A stretch of DNA of 11,046 nucleotides from an uncultured Bacteroides sp. (GTDB taxonomy: Bacteria > Bacteroidota > Bacteroidia > Bacteroidales > Bacteroidaceae), in assembly GCA_900544675.1 (NCBI GenBank), contig UQVZ01000068.1, positions 1 through 11,046 on the forward strand. The letters run 5' to 3'. The notes beneath the pieces were generated by a model. That model ran no database searches and was not told where the DNA came from. It was given only the letters and a program-made list of their open reading frames with translations. A program made the position numbers and the translations under genes. Below are positions 4,840 through 11,046 of the stretch, one piece after another. How positions within the stretch are numbered: the first letter of the stretch is position 1; each line of letters starts with the position of its first letter.

Positions 4840-7437
4840 ATGAGAAAGTTATTTTGTGCCGGTGTGTTGTGCGTGCTGTTATCGGCATGTACTTCCGCGT
4901 TCGAGAAACAAGTTGAGGCTGATTTCCAGGCGAAAAAGGCATTGTTCACGCAGGGGGATTTCTTTGGAGTGCTTGATACGGACGGGCTGAGTTCCGATGA
5001 ACGGAATGCCCTGATGTTCTTTTATGCTTATATGCCGGTGGGCGACATTACGGATTATCCGGGCGAGTTTTATTTAGAGAACATCCGCAGTTCGTATGCT
5101 ACGCGGGAGGAAACGTCGTGGGGGAAGACAATTCCCGATGATGTGTTCTTGCATTTTGTTTTGCCGGTGCGGGTAAACAATGAGGCGCTCGACCGTTCGC
5201 GGATGGTATTCCATGATGAACTGATGCCGCGGCTGAAAGGCTTGTCGATGTATGATGCCGTGCTCGAGGTAAATCATTGGTGCCATGAGAAAGCGAACTA
5301 CCAGCCTTCGGATGCACGTACCAGTTCGCCTCTTGCCACGGTGAAGACTGCATACGGGCGTTGTGGGGAAGAATCTACTTTTCTGGTGGCTGCACTTCGT
5401 TCGGTAGGTATTCCGGCACGGCAGGTCTATACGCCTCGTTGGGCACATACCGATGACAATCATGCATGGGTAGAGGCGTGGGTAGACGGGAAATGGTATT
5501 TTCTGGGAGCTTGCGAACCCGAACCAGTGCTGAATCTGGGCTGGTTCAACGAGCCGGCAAGCCGGGGTATGTTGATGCATACTAAGGTGTTTGGCTATTA
5601 TCAGGGACCGGAAGAGGTGATGCGCACTACTGCCAATTATACGGAGATAAACGTGATAGGAAATTATGCGCAGAATGCGCCGGTGGTGGTATGCGTGACG
5701 GATATAGATGGAAAGCCCGTCGAAGATGCTTTCGTGCGCTTTGGCATCTATAATTATGCCGAGTTCTATCCGGTTTCATCTCAGCAGACAGGCAAGGACG
5801 GTCGCGCAAGCCTTTCGGCAGGTATGGGCGACATGGTGGTGCTGGCGGTGAAGGACCGTGCGTTCGGAATGAAGAAGGTTTCATTCGGCAAAGACAAGGA
5901 AGTAGAAGTGAAGCTCGACCATCAGGTGGGGGATACGCTTTCGTTCTCGCTTGATATCGTTCCGCCCGAAAGCAATCCGGCATTGCCCGAGGTGACTCCC
6001 GAACAGCGTGCGGAGAACGACCGGCGTTTCGATGCGGAAGATTCTATCCGCAACGCATATATCGCTACGTTTCCCGGTGCAGAGGCTATCGGAACTTTTG
6101 CCGATGCCAATGGATATAAGGCTGACGATATCCGTCCGTGGATAGAAATGTCGCGTGGGAATGCGGAAGAGATTGAAGCCTTCTTGGAGGAGGCGTCTCG
6201 TCATGGCAAACAGGTACGTGCTTTGGAATTGTTGGGTACGCTTGCCGAGAAAGACTTGCGCGATGCACAAGCCCGTGTGTTGAATGACCATCTGTATCAC
6301 ACCGATTCGCTGGCGGATGTACAGACGGTTTTGGCTCCCCGTATCGGCTATGAGATGCTGACTCCTTACCGTTCGTTCTTCCAGCGTGAAGTGTCCGAAG
6401 CCGATGCCGGCCGTTTCCGGAAAGCGCCGCTGGAATTAGTGGAATGGTGTAAGGACAGCTTGACGTTGTGCGATGATTGGTGTACGGTGGGTACCATTAT
6501 TTCGCCCGAAGGAGTATGGAAGAGCCGTATGGCAGACCGCCGTTCGCGTGATGTTTTCTTTGTAGCGGTGGCACGTTCACTGGGTATTCCGGCATGGATA
6601 GACCGGGTGACAGGTTATGTATTATATAAGGAGAATGGCAAGGATGTAGCGGTCGATTTCGAAAGCGGAAGTTCGGAACAGGTGACGGAAGGTAAGCTGA
6701 AACTGGATTACGCGCCGATTCCCCGCTTGGATGATCCTTCGTATGCCCGTCATTTCACTTTGTCCCGTTTCGATGGGGAAGGATTCGCTTTGCAGACTTA
6801 TCCCGATTTCGAGCCTTGGAGCAAGTTGTTTGGTCAACCGGCTTCACTTCCGGCCGGATATTATATGTTAGTGTCCGGTACCCGTTTGGCAAAAGGAGGT
6901 GTGTTGGCGCAAGTGTCGTTCTTCAATGTGGAGCAAGATAAGGAAACCGATACGGATTTGGTGGTGCGCGAGAGCAATGAGGCCGTTAGTGTGATAGGCA
7001 GTTTTAATTCGGAAGCCAAGTTCCGGACTCCGGAAGGCGAGGAAACCTCGGTGTTGGCCACTACAGGACGAGGTTATTTCATCGTAGGCATATTGGGTGT
7101 GGGTCAGGAACCTACCGACCATGCGTTGAAGGATATAGCTGCCAAGGCGAAGGAATTTGAAGAGTGGGGAAGGAAGATGGTCTTGCTTTTCCCCAGCCGT
7201 GCGGCATACGAGAAATATCAGGCGGCTTCGGTCAAGGGTTTGCCTTCTACCGTATCGTTCGGTATTGATGCCGATGGTTCCGTCGAGGACGGGATACGGA
7301 AAGAAATGAAGCTTCCTTCCGGTGTCCAGCTTCCTATATTTATTATCGCCGATACCTTTAATCGGGTCGTGTTCGAAACACATGGTTATACCATCGGTAT
7401 GGGTGACCAGTTGCTGAATACGATTCACGGTTTGTAA
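4840..7437 (+). CDS. Transglutaminase-like lipoprotein with duplicated domain and thioredoxin-like tail
   Basis: An 865-residue exported lipoprotein. The signal peptide ends in a lipobox LLSAC with Cys17. No acidic surface-export stretch follows, so a periplasm-facing anchor is more likely. Domains: (1) a transglutaminase/cysteine-protease-like unit, about 60-270, with VNHWCHE (144-150), Cys175 in YGRCGEES and His208 in DDNHAWVEAWVDGKWYFLG; the acid position is probably Glu226 in ACEPEP. (2) A carboxypeptidase-regulatory-like beta sandwich, about 278-360, with DIDGKPVEDAFVRFG and GKDGRASL. (3) A Glu-rich helical linker, about 380-490. (4) A second, degenerate transglutaminase-like unit, about 500-610, in which the Cys position is Arg567. 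(5) A tail at about 745-865 with LPIFIIADTFNRVVFETHGY, resembling a thioredoxin fold but without CxxC. Role unknown; peptide or isopeptide cleavage in the periplasm is a reasonable guess for unit 1. Confidence 0.85.
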   Translation: MRKLFCAGVLCVLLSACTSAFEKQVEADFQAKKALFTQGDFFGVLDTDGLSSDERNALMFFYAYMPVGDITDYPGEFYLENIRSSYATREETSWGKTIPDDVFLHFVLPVRVNNEALDRSRMVFHDELMPRLKGLSMYDAVLEVNHWCHEKANYQPSDARTSSPLATVKTAYGRCGEESTFLVAALRSVGIPARQVYTPRWAHTDDNHAWVEAWVDGKWYFLGACEPEPVLNLGWFNEPASRGMLMHTKVFGYYQGPEEVMRTTANYTEINVIGNYAQNAPVVVCVTDIDGKPVEDAFVRFGIYNYAEFYPVSSQQTGKDGRASLSAGMGDMVVLAVKDRAFGMKKVSFGKDKEVEVKLDHQVGDTLSFSLDIVPPESNPALPEVTPEQRAENDRRFDAEDSIRNAYIATFPGAEAIGTFADANGYKADDIRPWIEMSRGNAEEIEAFLEEASRHGKQVRALELLGTLAEKDLRDAQARVLNDHLYHTDSLADVQTVLAPRIGYEMLTPYRSFFQREVSEADAGRFRKAPLELVEWCKDSLTLCDDWCTVGTIISPEGVWKSRMADRRSRDVFFVAVARSLGIPAWIDRVTGYVLYKENGKDVAVDFESGSSEQVTEGKLKLDYAPIPRLDDPSYARHFTLSRFDGEGFALQTYPDFEPWSKLFGQPASLPAGYYMLVSGTRLAKGGVLAQVSFFNVEQDKETDTDLVVRESNEAVSVIGSFNSEAKFRTPEGEETSVLATTGRGYFIVGILGVGQEPTDHALKDIAAKAKEFEEWGRKMVLLFPSRAAYEKYQAASVKGLPSTVSFGIDADGSVEDGIRKEMKLPSGVQLPIFIIADTFNRVVFETHGYTIGMGDQLLNTIHGL

Positions 7438-7446
7438 TTTTATGAA

Positions 7447-7502
7447 CTTCATCGCAGGTTACACCAGACTGGTTCTTTGCACGGGTGTAGCTTGCGATGA
7501 AG
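7447..7502 (+). repeat. 56-nt near-perfect hairpin before the DUF6125 gene
   Basis: CTTCATCGCAGGTTACACC (7447-7465) can pair with 7484-7502 over 19 positions: 17 Watson-Crick pairs plus two that are G-U in RNA. An A-G mismatch and one more pair follow, then a 14-nt loop (7468-7481). The hairpin lies 9 nt after the lipoprotein stop and ends 24 nt before the next ATG. No T-run follows on either strand, so it is not an ordinary terminator. ACCAG (7463-7467) could pair instead with CTGGT at 7469-7473 or 7506-7510, so another fold is possible. It may be an mRNA-processing or stability element within an operon, or a mobile hairpin repeat. Confidence 0.7.
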
Positions 7503-7526
7503 AAACTGGTATAAAAAGAATACAGA

Positions 7527-8048
7527 ATGAAAAACGAGATTTTATCATCCTTTTCGAAGGAAGAGCTGATACGGCTCATCGAAGATTACTCGAAGAATTG
7601 GCTGGCAATGGATGGAGTTTGGTTCCAGTCGGTAGAGCGGACACGTGGAATGGACGAGGCGATGTATCACGATGCGGAGGCATGGCAGAGGTTTACTGTC
7701 ATCGAAGCCAAGCGTATCAAGGTGTTCTTGAATCTTCCCGAACGAGCAGGGCTGGAAGGACTTGCCCGTGCCCTGCAATTACGCTTTTATGCCAACCTGA
7801 ATGAGGCGGATATTATCGTGGACGAGGAAAAGAAGACACTCGTTTATCGTACACGGGAATGTCGCGTGCAGCGGGCACGCGAACGTAAAGGGATGCCTTT
7901 TCATCCCTGCAAACCCGTGGGCGAGATAGAATATGCAGGTTTCGCACGTACCATCGATGACCGCATTACGTGCGAATGCCTTTCGTGTTTCCCCGATGTC
8001 ACCGACCCTGCCTGTTGTTGTGCCTGGCGTTTTCGGTTGGAAGAATGA
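7527..8048 (+). CDS. DUF6125 family Cys-rich protein
   Basis: A 173-residue soluble protein. The first 110 residues are mostly helical: FSKEELIRLIEDYSKNWLAMDGVWF (9-33), then a charged helix up to RALQLRFYAN (81-90). The rest resembles DUF6125 and the distantly related L-2-amino-thiazoline-4-carboxylate hydrolase-like family. Eight cysteines fall in its last 62 residues: C112, C128 (in HPCK), C149, C151, C154 and C163-C165. The spacing suggests a metal or Fe-S site, but that is inference. No signal peptide or membrane segment is seen, so it is probably cytoplasmic. The gene starts 89 nt after the lipoprotein stop, past the 7447-7502 hairpin, with no clear promoter of its own, and is convergent with cutC at 9 nt. 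The start is the ATG at 7527 and fits the family start MKNE..L..FS.EEL. Confidence 0.7.
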   Translation: MKNEILSSFSKEELIRLIEDYSKNWLAMDGVWFQSVERTRGMDEAMYHDAEAWQRFTVIEAKRIKVFLNLPERAGLEGLARALQLRFYANLNEADIIVDEEKKTLVYRTRECRVQRARERKGMPFHPCKPVGEIEYAGFARTIDDRITCECLSCFPDVTDPACCCAWRFRLEE

Positions 8049-8057
8049 GCCGGTTCT

Positions 8058-8807
8058 TTATTCTCCGCATAAAGCTTCAATGGTATTCCGTACACGTCGG
8101 GCGGTGGTGACATCCCGTGTGTATTCGTCGGCGTCTTTATCGCCCATTGTCACTTCGGGGTTGGTGAAAATCATTTGGCTCTTCACCTGCTCGCGGGCAG
8201 AAAAATGGAACTCGTGTATGCCGGTATCCTGTGCCAGTTGGCGGATGTTGGTTTCGTTCACACCACATCCCGCAAGGAGGATAATGCGTCCCTTGGCGTA
8301 TGCCTGCAATTCTTTAAGGAGTGGAGTGCCCTGGGGAGCGGTAGGCTGTTGTCCGGAGGTGAGTATGCGCGTCACGCCCAGCGAAATCAGTTCATCGAGG
8401 GCACGATACGGGTCTTGGCAATGGTCGAAGGCACGGTGGAAGGTGACCGGAGTGTCTCCACTGGCTTCCATCAGTTTTTGCATCAAGGGAAGGTCGATGT
8501 TTCCGTCCGGGCAGAGACACCCGAATACCAGTCCGTCGGCTCCGGCTTTTTTTGCCATACGGATGTCTTCCAGCATGGTTTCTGTTTCGATGGGCGAATA
8601 CAGGAAATCTCCTCCCCGGGGGCGGATGATGACATGCAGGCGGATATCGAGTATCCGCCGTGCGGTTTTGATTTCACCATACGAGGGGGTGGTTCCTCCT
8701 TCGGGGATGCCGGCGCATAATTCTACGCGGTGTGCGCCTCCTTCTTGTGCGGCAAGGCAACTCTCTACCGAGTTGGCGCACACTTCAAAAGTATAGTTTT
8801 CGTTCAT
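8058..8807 (-). CDS. cutC: CutC family protein (copper homeostasis)
   Basis: A 249-residue TIM-barrel protein of the CutC family, full length. Conserved motifs are all present: FEVCANS (7-13), GGAHRVELCA (23-32), IIRPRGGDFLYS (60-71), ADGLVFGCL..DGNID (90-105), VTFHRAFD (121-128), RILTSGQ (147-153) and LLAGCGVNETNI (177-188). CutC was linked to copper tolerance in E. coli, but a direct copper role is disputed and the barrel may be an uncharacterised enzyme. No signal peptide is seen; the protein is cytoplasmic. The gene lies 21 nt after the kinase gene on the same strand with no promoter between them, so it is probably its operon partner. No copper exporter or chaperone gene is nearby. Confidence 0.93.
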   Translation of the reverse strand: MNENYTFEVCANSVESCLAAQEGGAHRVELCAGIPEGGTTPSYGEIKTARRILDIRLHVIIRPRGGDFLYSPIETETMLEDIRMAKKAGADGLVFGCLCPDGNIDLPLMQKLMEASGDTPVTFHRAFDHCQDPYRALDELISLGVTRILTSGQQPTAPQGTPLLKELQAYAKGRIILLAGCGVNETNIRQLAQDTGIHEFHFSAREQVKSQMIFTNPEVTMGDKDADEYTRDVTTARRVRNTIEALCGE

Positions 8808-8828
8808 AGTTTTATCATGGGTTAGGGT

Positions 8829-10493
8829 TTAATACATAAAGCTGCTTCCTCCTAAAAACTCGCGCAGAAGTGAAGTAGGCGGGAGCTGGTCATCGGGTAC
8901 GGATGTGAAATACCCTAAGAAACGGAGCAGGCGGTTGGCTTCCGAGTAGGCAGGGCAATTGTTAGGCACCTTGCGCAAAAGCGGTTCCGCATAGTCTTTC
9001 AGTACGGCAAGTTCGAACAGGAGGGCAGAGTTGAACATCGCGTCTGCATATTCCTGATAAGGGAAAATCCATTTGTTTTCGCCTGCCCGCACGCTTTCCC
9101 AGCGGTTGATGGTATCTTCGGCGCTGCTTCCCCGATACTTCGAGTCGCGGATGATGCGGCGCAGAAGGCGGTTATCGGTAGTCGGGATATAGTTATGGCT
9201 ATCCAGTTGGATGGTAGTCAGTGCCGATACATATATCTTGTATTTGTTGGCTTCCGGGATGTGGTCGGTCAGTTCGGGGTTGAGGGCGTGTATGCCCTCC
9301 AGTATCAGTATCATGTTGTCTTTGATGCGGAGTTTCTTTCCGCTCATTTCCCTTTTTCCTGTCACGAAGTTAAAGCGCGGCAACTCGATTTCCTTACCGG
9401 CAAGCAGCTCCTGAAGTTGGACTTCGAAGAAAGGCAGGTCGAGCGCATAAAACGATTCGAAGTCGTGTTTCCCGTTTTCGTCCAGCGGAGTGTCATCACG
9501 GTTTACAAAGTAATCGTCCAGCGAGATAGGGAAGGGGCGCATGCCGTTGGTTATCAGCTGCACGCTCAGCCGTTTGCTGAATGTGGTTTTTCCCGATGAG
9601 GACGGTCCCGAAATCAAGACCAGTTTCACGCGTTCGCCGTTTCGGTCGCGGTGAGTGATTTCATCGGCGATACGCGCTATTTTCTTTTCCTGAAGCGCTT
9701 CGGACACGTTGACCAGCTCGGTGGCGAATCCGTTCTTGCACGCAATGTTGAAGTCGCCCACGGTAGCGATGCCTAATATCTCGTTCCAGCGGCGGTATTC
9801 CTGGAACACTTCGAGCATTTTTTCCTGTTTCACCACGTCTTCCAGCCGTGTCGGGTCTTTCCGGTTGGGAATACGCAAAAGCAATCCGTCGTAATATTTC
9901 ACGATGTCAAACAGACGGATGTATCCCGTACTGGGTACCAGGCTTCCGTAATAGCAGTCTGTGGTGTTGCCCAGTCGGTAATAGAATGTATAGAGCTGGT
10001 CGTAGGTGCGTAGCAGCTTTGCCTTGTCCATCATGCCGTGTTGAAGGAACATTTCGGCTGCCTGCTTGGTGTGGCATTCAATGCGTTGGAAAGGAATATC
10101 GGCGGCAATGATTTCCTGCATTTTCTGCTTGATGCGGATTACGTCATCCAGCCCTATGGAACGGTCCAGATGCAAATCGCAATAATATCCTTTCGATACC
10201 GGATGCTCCAGCGAGATACTGCCTTGCGGATAAAGCTCTTCCACGGCCTTCACCAGAATGAAACAGAGCGAACGGAAATAGGTCCGCATCCCCGAAGGGT
10301 TGGTGATGTCGAGAAACTCCACATCCTTGTTGTAATATACCCGGAAGTTCAGGTCTTCCACTTTGTTGTTCACCTTTGCGCTCACTACACCGTAGGGCAT
10401 GTCCAGCCCGAAACCTTTGTAGATGTCCAATAAGCTGCTCCCTTCGGGAAAGCTTTTGGTCTGTTCGTTGTTCTTGCAATAAATGTCTACCAT
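8829..10493 (-). CDS. TGS-domain nucleoside (uridine-like) kinase
   Basis: A 554-residue fusion. Residues 1-65 are a TGS domain (IYCKNNEQTKSFPEGSSLLD start). About 75-240 resembles the second N-terminal domain of threonyl-tRNA synthetase, with LEHPVSKGYYCDLHLD (95-110) and DVIRIKQKMQEIIA (117-130). About 285-500 is a P-loop kinase of the uridine kinase/phosphoribulokinase type: Walker A GPSSSGKTT (296-304), the substrate loop SLDDYFVNRDDTP (324-336), ILEGIHALNP (397-406) and the Arg-rich lid RLLRRIIRDSKYRG (442-455). It should phosphorylate a nucleoside in pyrimidine salvage, but the substrate is not decided by sequence. This architecture is a known bacterial family, often annotated only as nucleoside kinase. 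The ATG at 10493 gives the full TGS domain. A CCACAGAG-family repeat lies 17 nt upstream of the start. Confidence 0.92.
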   Translation of the reverse strand: MVDIYCKNNEQTKSFPEGSSLLDIYKGFGLDMPYGVVSAKVNNKVEDLNFRVYYNKDVEFLDITNPSGMRTYFRSLCFILVKAVEELYPQGSISLEHPVSKGYYCDLHLDRSIGLDDVIRIKQKMQEIIAADIPFQRIECHTKQAAEMFLQHGMMDKAKLLRTYDQLYTFYYRLGNTTDCYYGSLVPSTGYIRLFDIVKYYDGLLLRIPNRKDPTRLEDVVKQEKMLEVFQEYRRWNEILGIATVGDFNIACKNGFATELVNVSEALQEKKIARIADEITHRDRNGERVKLVLISGPSSSGKTTFSKRLSVQLITNGMRPFPISLDDYFVNRDDTPLDENGKHDFESFYALDLPFFEVQLQELLAGKEIELPRFNFVTGKREMSGKKLRIKDNMILILEGIHALNPELTDHIPEANKYKIYVSALTTIQLDSHNYIPTTDNRLLRRIIRDSKYRGSSAEDTINRWESVRAGENKWIFPYQEYADAMFNSALLFELAVLKDYAEPLLRKVPNNCPAYSEANRLLRFLGYFTSVPDDQLPPTSLLREFLGGSSFMY

Positions 10494-10510
10494 AGCCTTT
10501 TGGAAATTTT

Positions 10511-10548
10511 TACCACAGAGTCCTGTTTCATCTTTCTCTCTGTGATGA
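10511..10548. repeat. Short CCACAGAG-family inverted repeat before the kinase gene
   Basis: ACCACAGAG (10512-10520) is an inverted match, with one mismatch, to CTCTGTGAT (10538-10546). The outer flank GATGAAA (10544-10550) repeats the end of the larger element at 4746-4824. This is a shorter relative of that element: arms about 9 bp, 17 bp between them. It lies within the probable 5' leader of the kinase gene, 17 nt from its ATG. Confidence 0.6.
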
Positions 10549-10724
10549 AACCGAGTGTTAAGTTACAAAATAAATTCAATATACCTATAGCTTTATGATT
10601 TTTTATCGGATGTTTGTGCCCCGTTAAAGCTTGGAGAGGAAAAACGGATTTGATATAAGTCAAGAATTTGATGAATTCAAATAGAAATGTGTTGTATAGC
10701 ATAATAACGTATGAGCAAAACCTG

Positions 10725-10732
10725 TACTTTTG
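10725..10732 (+). promoter_or_regulatory. Candidate -7 element for the 29-codon ORF
   Basis: TACTTTTG matches TAnnTTTG exactly and lies 30 nt before the ATG at 10763. The -33 position has no TTTG at 19-21 bp; the nearest TTG (10692-10694) is 30 bp away. With the strong terminator at 10913-10947, a transcript of about 205 nt is predicted. The upstream DNA (10494-10724) is AT-rich and holds no other gene that I can see. Confidence 0.45.
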
Positions 10733-10762
10733 TGTCGTAAAACATAAAAACAACAGACTAGT

Positions 10763-10852
10763 ATGCTTAAACGAGTGAAGAAAATTCTTGTAAGAGGTCT
10801 TCAGGAAATGAGAAACAACAATGTGCGTATCTGGGAAGACATGACACGTTGA
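10763..10852 (+). CDS. Small ORF, 29-residue basic peptide
   Basis: ATG at 10763 to TGA at 10850-10852. The peptide starts MLKRVKKILVRGLQEM and ends NNNVRIWEDMTR. It has 8 Lys/Arg against 3 Asp/Glu, and its first half forms a plausible amphipathic helix: L2, V5, I8, L9, L13 and M16 on one side, Lys/Arg on the other. It is too short for family recognition and I do not know it. Support comes from context: a -7 motif 30 nt upstream and a strong terminator 60 nt downstream frame it as its own unit. It could be a small protein, a leader peptide, or a chance ORF inside a small RNA. Confidence 0.45.
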   Translation: MLKRVKKILVRGLQEMRNNNVRIWEDMTR

Positions 10853-10912
10853 CAGAAGATTAGAATTTTTTTTGAATGTAGGTAAAAGTAAATGAAAATG
10901 TAAGGAATAATG

Positions 10913-10947
10913 AAGGTTGCAGGCATTAGGCTGTGCAACCTTTTTTT
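10913..10947 (+). terminator. Rho-independent terminator of the small unit
   Basis: AAGGTTGCA (10913-10921) pairs perfectly with TGCAACCTT (10934-10942) over 9 bp with a 12-nt loop. A run of seven T (10941-10947) follows directly. This is the clearest terminator in the window. It is oriented for + strand transcripts and lies 60 nt after the stop of the 29-codon ORF. Confidence 0.85.
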
Positions 10948-10956
10948 GTTTGTGCT

Positions 10957-10967
10957 TTCACCACAGG
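10957..10967 (+). repeat. Partial CCACAGG repeat remnant
   Basis: TTCACCACAGG repeats the first 11 bases of the left arm of the element at 4746 (TTCACCACAG, then A to G). No opposite arm follows within the window. It is probably a decayed or truncated copy. Confidence 0.35.
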
Positions 10968-10969
10968 TA

Positions 10970-10997
10970 AATGAAGAATTAAGAATGAAGAATTAAG
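10970..10997 (+). repeat. Two tandem copies of a 14-bp unit
   Basis: AATGAAGAATTAAG occurs twice back to back (10970-10983 and 10984-10997). It is an AT-rich intergenic direct repeat with no gene overlapping it. Such units can arise by slippage; no function is evident. Confidence 0.8.
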
Positions 10998-11046
10998 AAA
11001 CTGTTTTGAATTGATTCAAGAATAATGTTACAGTCTCCTTAAAATT

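Noticed and set aside
7442..7804. 120-codon + frame starting in the 7447-7502 hairpin
   Set aside because: It overlaps the DUF6125 gene in another frame, ends mid-gene, and has no family resemblance.
10589..10631. AGCTTTA...TAAAGCT inverted repeat in the intergenic region
   Set aside because: Seven AT-rich pairs with a 29-nt loop are expected by chance in such DNA.
10487..10753. 88-codon minus-strand frame upstream of the kinase gene
   Set aside because: The composition is Phe/Tyr/Ile/Lys-rich, as expected of AT-rich intergenic DNA. It runs through the CCACAGAG repeat and overlaps the kinase start out of frame.
10666..11019. Two small palindromes, ATTTGA-N5-TCAAAT (10666-10682) and TTGAAT-TG-ATTCAA (11006-11019), flanking the small unit
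   Set aside because: They are similar in wording but short and AT-rich, with different spacing. I could not support a shared binding site.

Overview
The window looks like chromosome of a Bacteroidales bacterium, most likely Bacteroides or Phocaeicola. Several upstream regions carry the Bacteroidetes promoter pattern (-7 element TAnnTTTG, sometimes with a TTG/TTTG about 19 bp upstream), Shine-Dalgarno signals are weak and A-rich, and the gene families are typical of the gut Bacteroidales (an Rpn/PD-(D/E)XK nuclease with an EGRA/EGRK repeat tail, a transglutaminase-like lipoprotein, a TGS-domain nucleoside kinase). Species cannot be fixed from the sequence alone. Most of it is ordinary chromosome; no phage, integrase, IS, rRNA, tRNA or CRISPR was seen.

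Layout. 1-94: the C-terminal end of an unidentified + strand gene. 95-247: intergenic, with a palindrome and a promoter. 248-1386 (+): a two-gene unit of membrane proteins (YccF, DUF3592), each built by internal duplication. 1393-2430 (-): an Rpn-family nuclease whose C-terminal linker is a 12-bp minisatellite. 2494-4667 (-): rpoN (sigma-54), followed 11 nt later by a degenerate PAP2-like membrane protein. 4668-4839: a divergent control region with promoters for rpoN and for the lipoprotein, plus a 79-bp inverted repeat that would make up nearly all of the lipoprotein mRNA leader. 4840-8048 (+): an 865-residue lipoprotein with an intact and a degenerate transglutaminase-like unit and a thioredoxin-like tail; then a 56-nt hairpin and a Cys-rich DUF6125 protein. 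8058-10493 (-): TGS-nucleoside kinase followed by cutC. 10494-11046: intergenic DNA with a second copy of the CCACAGAG repeat, and a small self-contained transcription unit (promoter, 29-codon ORF, strong terminator).

How the genes relate. Two gene pairs (rpoN-PAP2-like, kinase-cutC) are spaced as operons but have no evident common pathway. Three strand switches (1386/1393, 4667/4840, 8048/8058) break the window into independent units; both convergent junctions are under 10 nt and lack a recognisable terminator. The best candidates for less-described biology are: (i) the Rpn nuclease, whose domain order (nuclease, variable four-residue repeat, short helical tail) and in-frame ATG just before the repeat fit the gene-within-gene toxin/antitoxin arrangement known for other Rpn proteins; (ii) inverted repeats of one family sitting just upstream of two unrelated start codons; (iii) the 19-bp hairpin before the DUF6125 gene; and (iv) the 29-residue basic peptide unit at 10725-10947.
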